NCBI GenBank assembly: GCA_002238505.1
Contig: MPMM01000004.1
Span: 1 to 64,000 of the forward strand
Direction of reading: 5' to 3'
DNA from: SAR202 cluster bacterium bin22
Lineage (GTDB): Bacteria > Chloroflexota > Dehalococcoidia > Lucifugimonadales > UBA3495
Length of the DNA: 64,000 nt
Shown: positions 34,055-43,405 of the stretch, in pieces
Layout of the letters: each line of letters starts with the position of its first letter
How positions within the stretch are numbered: the stretch's first letter is position 1
Translations under genes and position numbers: made by a program
The notes under the pieces: model-generated
Seen by the model: the letters and a program-made list of their open reading frames with translations, nothing else
Told to the model about the DNA's origin: nothing
Database searches by the model: none

Positions 34055-34681
34055 CTATACCTCTACTCTCTCAGGACAGTATTCGCTGGGAATCGGGCAG
34101 AACCGGCACTCGCTGGCGCTGGGGACCTTTCTGGGAGGCGTCCTGGCGGTTAACCGGCTGATCAGCCCTTCAACCATCTCCCTGAACTCCTCGCCTGCGG
34201 CGACGGCGGCGATGGGCATTGTGTGGTCCTCGCCGTAGTAGACCTCTCCGGTCACGGTCATTCCCTGGGTGCGGGAGCCCTGGAACTGGATGAACAGCAT
34301 GTAGAGCATGACCTGCACGGCGTGGGCCTCGCTGGGTTTGGCGGCCTTGGCGTCGATGATGACGAGATCCTGGTCCCGGGTGGCCACCAGGTCCATGCGG
34401 CCGGAGACGGTGGCGCCGGCCAGGGAGATCCGGAACTCGTTCTGGCTCTCGAGGGTTACGGAGTAGCCCCGCTCCTCGTACTCCTGGGCGCAGCGTTTCA
34501 TCAGGTCGGTGTGCTGGAGGTTGTAGGTGACGCTGTTGAAGTCGCTGGCCACTCTGGTCCAGGTCCGGCCGTCGTGGTGGGCCTGGAACCAGATCTTGTG
34601 CTCGCAGTGGTCCATGCCGATCAGGAGCCTCGGCAGCCAGGAAGGGTGGATGTAGGGGCCATGTTCTCTGAGTACGGGCAT
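34055..34681 (-). CDS. Cas4-like PD-(D/E)XK nuclease, intact copy
   Basis: A 208-residue RecB-family nuclease. The core has Asp in SGRMDLVATRD (D97) and the D-x-K motif in VIIDAKAAKP (D110, K112). Four Cys are placed as in Cas4 and AddB Fe-S nucleases: one near the N-terminus (C26 in MDHCEHK) and three at the C-terminus, CRFCPIPSEYC (192, 195, 202). No CRISPR array or other cas gene is in the window, so this is a stand-alone Cas4-like protein, a type often found on mobile elements and in viruses. A frameshifted paralogue in opposite orientation lies at 29215. The gene heads a minus-strand run with the HNH lipoprotein, the Cys-rich protein and the AAA/TOPRIM protein. Confidence 0.85.
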   Translation of the reverse strand: MPVLREHGPYIHPSWLPRLLIGMDHCEHKIWFQAHHDGRTWTRVASDFNSVTYNLQHTDLMKRCAQEYEERGYSVTLESQNEFRISLAGATVSGRMDLVATRDQDLVIIDAKAAKPSEAHAVQVMLYMLFIQFQGSRTQGMTVTGEVYYGEDHTMPIAAVAAGEEFREMVEGLISRLTARTPPRKVPSASECRFCPIPSEYCPERVEV

Positions 34682-34859
34682 TGCGACACCTCTCTTCTGT
34701 GGAAGATGGAAGGGCCTCCAGGGCTGGTTCTGGAGACTTTATAAATCACTTTAGAGATGGGTCATCGGAGGTGACAAGAAGCAACTTTCAGTGGGATTGG
34801 AAATAAGAGATGACTGTGGACTTCAGGTGTGGGCGGTTTACTCCTTGGAGTCTAGCGGT

Positions 34860-36213
34860 CCTGGGTATGGACAGAGGCCAGGGATGGTGCCGTCATTCTG
34901 GCCAGCGGGAAGTAAGCCGGCTTCAACCTCAGCCACCTGAGTGAGGTGCTGGCGGAACGGGAGGGCATTCACCTGAGCCGCCAGACGGTAAGCCGTCTCC
35001 TCAACCGCCACGGCCTACCCAGCGCCAGGCGTCACCGTCCTCCCAAACACCGGATACGGCGGGAGCGGATGCCCCAGGGGGTATGCTATTGCAGATCGAC
35101 GGCAGCCACCATGCCTGGCTGGAGGAGCGGGGACCCCGGTTTGTCCTGCTGCTGGCCGTGGATGACGCCACCGGCACGGTAGCCAACGCCGTCTTCCAGC
35201 CCGGGGAGGACACCCGGGGCTATCTGGTCATGTTGGAGGGGCTTGTCCGGCAGTGGGGAATCCCCCTGGCTCTCTACAGTGACCGCCACGCGGCCTTTAA
35301 GTACAACGCTCGCCAGGGGCTGGTCCTGTACGAGTCCACCCAATTCGCCCGAGTGATGCGGGAGTTGGGCATCCAGCAGATCTTCGCCATGTCGCCACAG
35401 GCCAAGGGCCGAGTCGAGCGGATGGCGTCCACCTTCCAGGACCGGCTGGTCACCGAGCTACGCCTGGCTGGCGCCACTAATATGGAAAAGGCCAATGCCG
35501 TCCTGCAGGAATATCTGCCCCGGTTCAACCACCGCTTCTCCGTGGCGGCGGAGCAGCCGGAGACGGCCTACCGGGCGGTGCCGGAGGACCTGTCTCTCAC
35601 CGAAACAGTCAGCATACATCACACCCGCAAAGTAGCCAGGGACAACACGGTGAAGTACCAGTGGCGGGTCCTCCAGTTGCTGCCTGGGGCGGAGCGTCCC
35701 TCCTGTGCCGGGCTCCAGGTGGAGGTGCTGGAACGGGCCGATGGGGAACTGCTGATCAGATACCAGGGGAAGATCGTGGATTTCCAGGAAGGAGACAAGC
35801 GTCCCTCGGCCCTGTGGGGCGAAGGCAGTGGCAGCTTCCCAAGTCCGGTAGGCTCTGAAGTAGCCGATGACGTGGCCAACGGCCACCTGGATCGCGAACA
35901 GCGCAAGCTCCTGGCGGACCTGGAGTCCCCAGTGGAAAAGCGGGCCAAGGCCACGAAGGCTGCCGCCCAGGGGAAACTGGTACGCCACCAGCTGATCCGT
36001 ACTCCCACCTCCACCCAGCAGGCCCGATGGGAGGCGGTGCAGCAGGCCAGAAATCAGGGACTCTCCCTGCGGGCCATCGCCCGGGAACTGGGCATAGCCC
36101 GCGACACCGTCGGGAAATACCTCAAGGCAGAGAGACCTCCCACCAAACTGCTCAGCGCCAAAGAGCGGGCCAAGGCCGAGGCTCTGGCTCAATCACCGAT
36201 GGCCGCAGACTAA
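34860..36213 (+). pseudogene. DDE transposase, decayed copy 1
   Basis: A relative of the transposase at 38775-40318. It starts inside the gene: the N-terminal 70 residues and helix-turn-helix are missing, a TAA replaces a Tyr codon near 34914 (SGK-stop-AGFN), and one missing base near 35080 splits RRERMPQ from MLLQIDGSHHAWLEE. From there the frame is open for 376 residues with the catalytic Asp (LLQIDGS), Asp (ALYSDRHA) and Glu (GRVERMAST), and a C-terminal helix-turn-helix (LSLRAIARELGIARDTVGKYL). The C-terminal portion differs clearly from copy 2, so the two came from different but related elements. No terminal repeats are visible. Confidence 0.85.
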
Positions 36214-36630
36214 CCTGGGTGACATATTCGCTTTTCAAAAGAAGGGACGGAATCGCTGGACAACAACAAAACCACACTAACCTCAATAGGGAGGCCGCCG
36301 TTGGCCAACGGGAGGGGGCCAGCGGCACATCACGGATACCAGGCTTCTTGTGAAGTGATTATCCCGTTCACAGAAAGAACATCCCGCAGCCATACCGCTC
36401 AGAAGGAATCAGCGGAGAGAGTCCCCCTGAGTGCCGCGGCCGTCACAAGGGCCCACAGGTCGGCGGCATATGGCCTTATGCAGTTGGCAGTGCCAGCAAC
36501 ATACCGGCAGCTAAGCGGCTATTGGAGGGACATCTAACCCGATTCGATCGGCGCTTCGATGTACCTTCTCCAGATCCCGGGGCTATATTCCGGCCCCGCG
36601 TCCCAGGTTCGCACCTGAAGAAAATTCTGT
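36214..36630. other. Intergenic stretch, no supported gene
   Basis: About 420 bases between the decayed transposase and the VirD4-like gene, which converge here. The frames present are short and without ribosome binding sites. No terminator was found. Confidence 0.35.
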
Positions 36631-37971
36631 TCATCGGGTCATCACGGATATGGGGCGATAGACCGCGGGTACGCCAGCACAATGGACGTAGCACTGATGC
36701 TGATCGAGGCTTGTCAAGTGGTTGACTTTGACGAGGTCGCGTCCCATTTCCTCGGCCAACATTTCAGCGTCCTCCACCTCTGTTCGATAGCCGACAAAAG
36801 TTCTCAGTTGGGTTAGTAAGGCGTTGGTTAAGGGGATCCCGGCATTTCCCGATTTGTGCAGGGATGATTCTGAGAGAAACAGGGAACATCGGTGCGCGAG
36901 GGCATTAACCATAAGACTCCTCCAGTCTGCCCCCCTATACCCAAGAAAGCCATCGCAAACTATTGTGCAAAACGGGATGTGATGGTCCCGCGGGTGCTTT
37001 CGTTCGATGAGAAGGTTAACGACTTGAGCAACGATTACACTTCCCAGTATCCCTGACAATTGGTCTCCTAGTTCATTTTCGGCTGTGTTTATCATCAATA
37101 TCGAGCCCTGCTCCATCGCGTCACTTAGCGAATTATCCGCTGCATGCGATTTCAAGACTCTAGGAGCTCCCGGTCTCGACATGGCATGTCTCAACCACGC
37201 CTCGTACCGATCCCGTATGACCATGAGCTCTGATGGTTCGCAGTTGAAGAGGGCCAGCAGTCTTTCTTTGATGGCCGGCTGAGTCACTCTTGACAGGACT
37301 AGTGCCTGAAAATCGGATAGGCCTGGGTATAATCTGCCTGTTGGGACAGATGCTCTTTCCTTCAGCAGCTCTAATACATCAACAAAGCCTCGCTTCGTTT
37401 CGGGGGCTGATCTTACGCCAGAGTTCAAGTCGCAGATTGCCGACAAACATAGCCTGATGAGCTCTTCAGAAATCTCTTCGGGTTTCCCCCAAGATGGTCG
37501 GACTGACCGAGCAATCACGTCGCCCAGCTCCCATGCAATGTCATTGGAAGTCGGGTCGACCGGATTAAACCGGGACTCGCCATTGGGATTACCGAAGTCA
37601 AGAAGGTTCACTTCGTCCCTAATACTCGCTGGGACAACCCTCCAGATCTTCGTTAACAGACCTGAGCTGGGACCCAAAACTATCATGGGCCCTGCCACTG
37701 AACCCCTGACTTTACGTCGCAATAGCTCCCCAACCACGGCAACCAAGAAACCGTGCCTACCATACCCGGGGAGTCCGAGGACGAGTGATCCGTAACGAAG
37801 GGCGGACTCGGGCAATGCCACTTTACGTCCCGACAGGCATGACACTCCCAGCGGCACACTCGGACCGGCGCTCTCGTCGGGTGCATCAGTTAGCATTCGG
37901 CGGCTGTCCGCTCTGAACGGTTCGAGGCGACTAGGCAAATTGCTAACTGAGTCTTGCAGTCGATTTTCCAT
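36631..37971 (-). CDS. VirD4/TraG-like protein lacking ATPase residues
   Basis: A 446-residue protein laid out like a type IV coupling protein or HerA-type ATPase. The segment corresponding to the P-loop reads LGLPGYGRHGFLV (about residue 66), without the GKS/T. Further on are MIVLGPSSGLL and VNLLDFGNPNGESRFNPVDP, matching the strand 'DP-x-GDL ... fNPL' of the family, and ILMINTAENELG. The Walker B position reads CTIVCDGFLG, without the acidic pair. The C-terminus has the usual NALLTQLRTFVGYRT. It may be a structural pseudo-ATPase that still assembles, or a degenerate gene kept open. It is the most downstream gene of the minus-strand replication/transfer group on this side of the transposon insertion. 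Confidence 0.6.
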   Translation of the reverse strand: MENRLQDSVSNLPSRLEPFRADSRRMLTDAPDESAGPSVPLGVSCLSGRKVALPESALRYGSLVLGLPGYGRHGFLVAVVGELLRRKVRGSVAGPMIVLGPSSGLLTKIWRVVPASIRDEVNLLDFGNPNGESRFNPVDPTSNDIAWELGDVIARSVRPSWGKPEEISEELIRLCLSAICDLNSGVRSAPETKRGFVDVLELLKERASVPTGRLYPGLSDFQALVLSRVTQPAIKERLLALFNCEPSELMVIRDRYEAWLRHAMSRPGAPRVLKSHAADNSLSDAMEQGSILMINTAENELGDQLSGILGSVIVAQVVNLLIERKHPRDHHIPFCTIVCDGFLGYRGADWRSLMVNALAHRCSLFLSESSLHKSGNAGIPLTNALLTQLRTFVGYRTEVEDAEMLAEEMGRDLVKVNHLTSLDQHQCYVHCAGVPAVYRPISVMTR

Positions 37972-38461
37972 CGCGAACTCCCTGGGAAAGGTTTAATTCC
38001 ATTGTAAATGGAATTTTCATGGTTCTTTGTCCGGGAGGCAAAACGAGGTATGGCAAGTTACCTTTGGTGCCGCCAAGCGATGCCGAGGCTGGTCGAGGAA
38101 GATGTGCGGATGTTGCTGTTCAAGCTGATGGACATCATCGTGACTCAGCGGCGCCGATTGGCAGTATGGTTCCGGTCGACGTTGCGAGATATCGAGAGTT
38201 GCAACGAAAGCAGGGCCTGGAACCGAGACACCGTCCAGGACTCAGTCAAGATCTTCAGTGGCCAGTTTCGGGTCTGCCGGTGCGCCCTGCCTTTCCATAT
38301 GGCCCGGGTGGTAATACGTCACCGATATTCAGAATCTGACGAAATCCGCTACTCCAAGTTTGCGGGAGCCCAAACTGCGGAGCCAGATGTACGACGTCAA
38401 CTATTTCTGCCGGTTAGCATGGCTTCACCCAAATTGTCACCGAAAAAGGTGAGGCAACCCC
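37972..38461. other. Intergenic stretch, no supported gene
   Basis: About 490 bases. A 179-codon plus-strand frame crosses it but has irregular composition, no ribosome binding site and no recognised similarity; I do not call it. It lies between the divergent VirD4-like gene and a transposase remnant and may contain their promoters. Confidence 0.3.
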
Positions 38462-38731
38462 ATGGGCAATGGCGTCAGAAGGATGGCAAGGAAAGAGTTG
38501 GTGGGCACGATCTGGGATTCTTATCAGAATTCCACCAGGAGGGATAAGGGCCGGATCCTGGACGGATTCATCGCGGTGGCCGGTCTCCACAGCAAGCACT
38601 CCATCCGGTTATTGACCCAAAGCACCGACAAAAGGGAGCACCATTCTTTGCTGGCGGGAGGGCGTATTTATGTTGAAACCGTCCGTGAGGCGATGATCCT
38701 GGTGTGGGAAATTTCGGACCGCATTTGTGTG
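38462..38731 (+). pseudogene. Transposase N-terminal fragment cut by an insertion
   Basis: About 90 residues of an integrase-type transposase: MARKELVGTIWDSYQNSTRR, then KGRILDGFIAVAGLHSKHSI, then YVETVREAMILVWEISDRIC. This is the N-terminal helix-turn-helix portion of a family whose members continue 'SDRICGKRL' into the DDE core. Here the similarity stops exactly after SDRIC at 38731, where the inverted repeat of the next insertion element begins (38732). The catalytic part is nowhere in the window. The ATG at 38462 or the one at 38483 may be the original start. Confidence 0.75.
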
Positions 38732-40372
38732 TGTCAACGCTGTCGATGTCCAGCGAAAACGTCCGGTTAAGTGCTCAGGGAAAATGTCCATTGGTCTTGT
38801 CCTGAGTGGCTAAGTAAGCGGCCCGTCTGGCAGTCCGGTTGACGGGTGGAGCTATCAGGTCCAGGTACTTCCTGACCGTGTTTCGGGAAAAACCCAGGTC
38901 CCTGGCGATGCCTCGAAGGGATACACCCTGGAGCCTGGCGTGGTGAACGGCTTTCCTGAGGGCCTGCTTGCGCGGGGTACCCTCCCGGGCGGTGGAGCAT
39001 CGGGTCTGCGGGGTTCGGCGTCCTCCGGGCGCTGGGGGACAGCTGCTTCCAGGGCAGCCAGGCGCTGAAGCTGCAATCTGGTGAGGCCGCGCCGTGCCAG
39101 GTTCCTGACCACGTGTGCCATCTCCGGGGTGGGCGCCTGGGCGCCATTGGAAGCTCTCAAAGCGCCGGGCCTGGGCGGAGCTTCCTGGTGGGGAATCACT
39201 TCACCACCGGACCGGACCATGAGCTGGCCACCACTTTGCTCCAGGACCTCCACCCTGGCACCGGCATAGCTGGGCCGTTCCTCACCAGGAAGCAACTGCA
39301 GGGTGCGCCACTGGAACTTGATGGTGTTGTCCCGGGCCACCTGGCGGGTGTGCTTAAAGCAGAGGACGCGTTCCAGAAATACGGATGCGTCCAGGGAACG
39401 GTAGGCCACCTTAGGCTGCTGGGCCGGTACGCGGAACTGCCTGTTGAACTGGGGCAGGAATTCTTGCAACACAGCGTTGGCCTGGTCAATGGTGACGGCG
39501 CCCGCCAGCCTGAGTTCGCTGACCAGCCAGTCCTGGAAGGTGCCGGCCATACGCTCTACCCGACCCTTGGCCTGGGGTGAGCGGGCGAAGACCTGCTCAA
39601 TGCCCAGTTCCTGCACTGCCCGGCTGAAGTGGGTGGCTTCCACCGGCGGCTGGATGTGGCGGGGCTTTCCGGCAAACTTGAAGACCCCGTGGCGATCGCC
39701 ATAGAGGGCCAGGGGGAGTCCATAGCGGCGGATCACACCTTCCATCAGCAGGAAGTAGCCCCGGGTGTCCTCCCCGGTCTGGAATACGGCGTTGGCGACT
39801 GTGCCGGTGGCATCATCCACGGCCAGCAGCAGGACGAACCCAGGTCCCCGTTCCTCCAGCCAGGCATGGTGGCTCTGGTCGATCTGCAGGAGCATACCCT
39901 CCTGGGGCATCCGCTCCCGCCGTATCCGGTGTTTGGGAGGACGGTGCCGGCTGGCGCTGGACAGACCGTGGCGGTTGAGGAGACGGCTTACCGTCTGGCT
40001 GCTCAGGTGAATGCCTTCCCGTTCCGCCAGCACCTCACTCAGGTGGCTGTGGTTGAAGCCGGCGTACTTTCCGCTGGCCAGCACGACCACCGCGGAGGCC
40101 GTCTCTTCGGGAATGGTGTTGCGGGACTGGCGGCCTCGGTTGCCGTGGACCAGTGCGGCGGCCCCTTCCCTCCGGTAGGCCGCCAGGATGCGCCGGACCT
40201 GGCGTTCACTGATCCCCAGAACTTCGGCAGCCTGGGTTGTGGGCAGCTGATATTCCAACACGCTGTTGAGTACCTGGAGTCTGGCTTGCTCTCTTTGGTT
40301 CAATGTTACGTCCTTCATAGAAGGACATTTTCCTTGAGCAATTTACTCGGACACAATCATAGAGCGTTGACA
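38732..40372 (-). mobile_element. Insertion element with 10-bp plus internal inverted repeats
   Basis: The left end reads TGTCAACGCTGTCGATGTCC, and the right end, read inward on the minus strand, reads TGTCAACGCTCTATGATTGT. Further in, both carry a version of TGCTCA-(G/A)GGAAAATGTCC (left 38773-38789). The element of 1641 bases holds one transposase gene. On the left it interrupts another transposase after SDRIC; on the right its edge touches the stop codon of the gene at 40373. No target duplication is evident. I assign it to the ISNCY-like group only tentatively. Confidence 0.75.
38775..40318 (-). pseudogene. DDE transposase, copy 2 (C-terminal frameshift)
   Basis: The N-terminus is intact: MKDVTLNQREQARLQVLNSV, then a helix-turn-helix TTQAAEVLGISERQVRRIL. 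The rve-type core has Asp in LLQIDQSHH, Asp in ALYGDRHG and Glu in GRVERMAGT. In the C-terminal region the frame is lost near 39000-39010: the called frame continues with low-complexity Pro/Arg residues to 38855, while the expected second helix-turn-helix (VSLRGIARDLGFSRNTVRKY) and the end KTNGHFP are in another frame, stopping at 38775. One indel therefore separates the catalytic domain from its C-terminal domain. It may be inactive, or the indel may be a sequence error. Confidence 0.85.
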
Positions 40373-41272
40373 TCACTTTCTGGTTGGAGTTGAGCCGTTT
40401 CTTGCTCCCCGAAATACTCTTGCCAGGAAATCGTCAGGATCCAAAGGAAAAGGCTCTTCGTAATCGGAATATCCAGGGCCAGTGGCAATTCTGATGATTT
40501 CGTAAAGTTCATCCTCAAACGTTGGGAAGCGTCGACTACCATGGGAAGTCCTGGGCTTCGCCCAACCTGGGAATTTCTTATCTAGCAACTTCTTCAGGTG
40601 ACTCAAGGATGCGGTCCGTCGGTCCAGTGCTCTCTTCCTCCCAACAGGGTCCCTGTCTGCGCCAGGAGCCAGCTCTGTATCACCGTAATCATGAATGAGG
40701 CGAGCTTCCAAATGCGTAAGTATGGACCGCAACAAGAGTAGCCTGTATTCAGAGTTTGACTCGCGAAGCAACTCGAAGAACACAACTCTTCTGGCCTTTC
40801 TTAATATATCAGGCACGTCCGCGTCCTTTCGGAAACCAGGGTCTTGCGTCCTTCCTTTGGTGTTCACGACCCCTGGGCTAACCTCAGCGTCCCGAGGAGC
40901 CACTACCTCTGCCATCCAATTCTGTATCTCCGCATCCTCAATTTCATAGCTGGATGACTCCATGACGGGCTGAGTCTCAGGTTCTGAATACGGTGGCTCA
41001 GGATGGTCTTCGTCCGCAGATTCTTGCTCTACTTCAATGGGCATACCCTGTCTTCGGTACGTGTCCAGAGTTTCCTGGAGACGAGCGAATATGTCCTCAG
41101 TCCAATGCCTTTCTCCGGAAAGCAGTGCGTCTATCTCGGAGCCGTCGACGCCAAGGATTTCTGTGACCCGTGCACGCCCTCTATAGTCAATTAATAGTTT
41201 CAATTGAACGATGGCAAGGCGCGTGCGGCCGGATCCACTATTCGTGCTAATGTCTGGTGTGTCCTCTATCAA
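40373..41272 (-). CDS. Hypothetical protein of the replication/transfer group
   Basis: A 299-residue soluble protein. The first 70 residues look like a helix-turn-helix or regulator domain (IDYRGRARVTEILGVDGSEI, then HWTEDIFARLQETLDTYRR). A long acidic, Pro/Glu-rich linker follows (about 80-150). The C-terminal half is helical: RKARRVVFFELLRESNSEYR, LEARLIHDYGD, and an end FLARVFRGARNG. I do not recognise the family. It overlaps the end of the upstream replication-relaxation-like gene by 26 bases, so they are co-translated. Its stop codon lies exactly at the edge of the insertion element at 38732-40372, so the natural C-terminus may have been cut off. Confidence 0.55.
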   Translation of the reverse strand: MIEDTPDISTNSGSGRTRLAIVQLKLLIDYRGRARVTEILGVDGSEIDALLSGERHWTEDIFARLQETLDTYRRQGMPIEVEQESADEDHPEPPYSEPETQPVMESSSYEIEDAEIQNWMAEVVAPRDAEVSPGVVNTKGRTQDPGFRKDADVPDILRKARRVVFFELLRESNSEYRLLLLRSILTHLEARLIHDYGDTELAPGADRDPVGRKRALDRRTASLSHLKKLLDKKFPGWAKPRTSHGSRRFPTFEDELYEIIRIATGPGYSDYEEPFPLDPDDFLARVFRGARNGSTPTRK

Positions 41273-43052
41273 TTATCTGCACCTCCGTTGTTTCGTCTAC
41301 CGGCTCAGGTTGCTGACGAGATTGATCCTGCCAACCAGGAAGCATCACCTTTTGACCGAAGTGAGACCAGCACTCTGTGTTGCCCACCGCACCGTGCCTT
41401 TTTCGGCGCTCAATTGTCGTAGTAATCAGATTTATTTTCTTCTCTAAACCAACTGCCTGAAAGTTCTTTTCTGCGTCTTCATGTCGGCAGATGACCAGTA
41501 GTGGCCGATCGTCCCGACGATGAGGAGAGGCGTACCCGTTCAACTTCCTAGCGATTGCGCTGCGGGCGATTGCGCTCCTCTCATACTCCACATAGTACCA
41601 GCCAGGTCCCAGTGGGCCGTTCTGGAAGAACACCATGGCGTCCGGGTCAATAGCGCCCTCTTCGCCCTCCATCTCTTCCCAGTACCGCCACCCATTGGCG
41701 ACGGGAAGTCGGCTTTGTAGGAAGTCCTGCACTACATCCATCAGCCCGTATTCGTGGATCTGCTTTCCTTCCGGATCTGGCCACTTGCCCAATTGCAGAC
41801 GACTGGTCATTGTTTTCTCACTAATTCGGTCCATGTCGGCCAAGATCTTCACCCACTTCGAAGAGAGAGCATGTCGCTGCTTACCGCCGACGCGCCAGCT
41901 AACCAAAACACCCAGGTCGCCCAACCGTATGCAGATGTTCTGCGCTTTCCTGCCTTTCCGCGTCTCGCCTAGAACGAGCCGCAGCATATCGGTAGAAATC
42001 CCAGGCCACTCGGCGGCTGTTGTTATGACTATCGCTATATTCTTGGCAGCATCCGGGTTTTCCAAGGCGCCGGCTACGCGTAGGAGAATCTTCGCAGCAT
42101 CTCCCACTTGCTCAAGTTCACTCAAGTTCGCTACTTGGGCGCGGATCAGTTCTGCTGCCCGCTCGGTCTCTTCCACTGACGCTACTATGCGCGAGAGTCG
42201 CCGGACCAATCTGCCCCCAACATCTTTTCCCACCTGTGATTCTACTGAAGTTTGGACATTCCTTAGAATATTTACTGGCCTGCGGATACCTTGCCTGGTG
42301 CAGAGGGACCTGTTCACGCCTCTCTCCCAGGCTCGCCATGTGTCTCGTCTCTGGTAAATTGGCTGGTGTATCCAACCCCTGCTATTCAGTCTGGCGATCT
42401 GACCTTCCCAGCTTCCGTCTTGGACGCAGTAGATCTGGGCCCAGTCTTCAATCTCGTATAATCTGACCACGTTATTGACTAACTCGGACTCCCAAAGATC
42501 TGCGGTTACGAAGTAGAGTAGCGCGGGCCGTGGATGAGGGTCCTCCGCAGCCAATGCCACAAGGTCTCTGCCAAGGTTCGTGACCGTTTTCGCGATGTCG
42601 CTTTCCGCGGGCAAGGTCCCCACGCGGAACAGGGCTACCCACCCTGCCTCAAACCGCACAGCGGCATCGAGTGACACGCCATCCAGCCATTGGAAATCCT
42701 TTAAAGCTCCCAGTCCCTTCAGCTGGGCTGTCGCCTCGTATAGGTCTTCCACAGAACTGATTCTTTCCATCAGCCTTGTCAGGCATCCTGGCTGGTGCCA
42801 GGTGGCACCCGCCAGGCCGGTTTCATCTTGAGCTTGGGACGAAAGGTAGAATCGTTCCCGCTGTTGCCTCCTCCAGCCAACGGCTATGCTGTTGACGATG
42901 CCCCCGGCCTTTAATCTCCTGAGGCATGCGGAGACTCCGGATTCACGGCGGTCAAGAATTCCGGCGATGTCATCGGTGGAGATTAGGGGGCATGACCGGA
43001 CTATGTCTGCTATCCGTCGGTCTGGGTCAGACAAGTTGGCCCAATTCATCAC
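41247..43052 (-). CDS. Replication-relaxation-like winged-helix protein
   Basis: A 601-residue protein. The N-terminus is a winged helix-turn-helix: DRRIADIVRSCPLISTDDIA, then ESGVSACLRRLKAGGIV (residues about 10-60), with a wing ending GWRRQQRERFYLS. The middle contains a second DNA-binding-like region near RKGRKAQNICIRLGDLGVLV. Near the end GWYYVEYERSAIARS and RPLLVICRHEDAE (about 485-530) match the nuclease-like C-terminal part of plasmid 'replication-relaxation' (RepR-type, PF13814) proteins. Those proteins accompany VirD4-like proteins on mobilisable elements. The assignment rests on pattern, not on a search. It is followed with overlap by the 299-residue gene. Confidence 0.6.
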   Translation of the reverse strand: MMNWANLSDPDRRIADIVRSCPLISTDDIAGILDRRESGVSACLRRLKAGGIVNSIAVGWRRQQRERFYLSSQAQDETGLAGATWHQPGCLTRLMERISSVEDLYEATAQLKGLGALKDFQWLDGVSLDAAVRFEAGWVALFRVGTLPAESDIAKTVTNLGRDLVALAAEDPHPRPALLYFVTADLWESELVNNVVRLYEIEDWAQIYCVQDGSWEGQIARLNSRGWIHQPIYQRRDTWRAWERGVNRSLCTRQGIRRPVNILRNVQTSVESQVGKDVGGRLVRRLSRIVASVEETERAAELIRAQVANLSELEQVGDAAKILLRVAGALENPDAAKNIAIVITTAAEWPGISTDMLRLVLGETRKGRKAQNICIRLGDLGVLVSWRVGGKQRHALSSKWVKILADMDRISEKTMTSRLQLGKWPDPEGKQIHEYGLMDVVQDFLQSRLPVANGWRYWEEMEGEEGAIDPDAMVFFQNGPLGPGWYYVEYERSAIARSAIARKLNGYASPHRRDDRPLLVICRHEDAEKNFQAVGLEKKINLITTTIERRKRHGAVGNTECWSHFGQKVMLPGWQDQSRQQPEPVDETTEVQIIDRGHTRH

Positions 43053-43405
43053 TTCCGTCTCCTCAATGCTGTGTTGTCATCTGGTACATGTTTCCGTAGT
43101 TTCCCGTAGCGTTCCCCTATTAATGCCCCCAATGTCGATTGCAGAACGGCGCCGTGCAATCGATAGACACTCCGTGAGATTAGGTTGGTATTCTTTCAAA
43201 CGAGGAAAAGAACAGAAAAGCTGAATAAAGAGAACAGGTACTTGCCTAGGTAGGGAATCTCCTGATTTAAAGCGGGGTACTGCCCATCTATTGCAAGAAC
43301 TCGGGTACACAAGCCCCCGTCCCTATTCATCTAGGCGCCCAGTCGAGTCTATTTCCCATCGGGCAGGTCATAATGCGGGCACGAAATTGTTGTGCTTTCC
43401 CGGCA
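43053..43405. other. Intergenic stretch, no supported gene
   Basis: About 350 bases between two minus-strand genes, AT-richer than its surroundings. It probably holds the promoter for the genes running left from 43052. No terminator or repeat was seen. Confidence 0.35.

Noticed and set aside
34055-34681. Cas4-like gene as part of a CRISPR-Cas locus
   Set aside because: No CRISPR array (regularly spaced identical repeats) and no cas1, cas2 or effector gene is present anywhere in the window.
38008-38547. 179-codon plus-strand frame before the transposase fragment
   Set aside because: No ribosome binding site, odd composition, no domain pattern, and its end overlaps the recognised transposase N-terminus in another frame.
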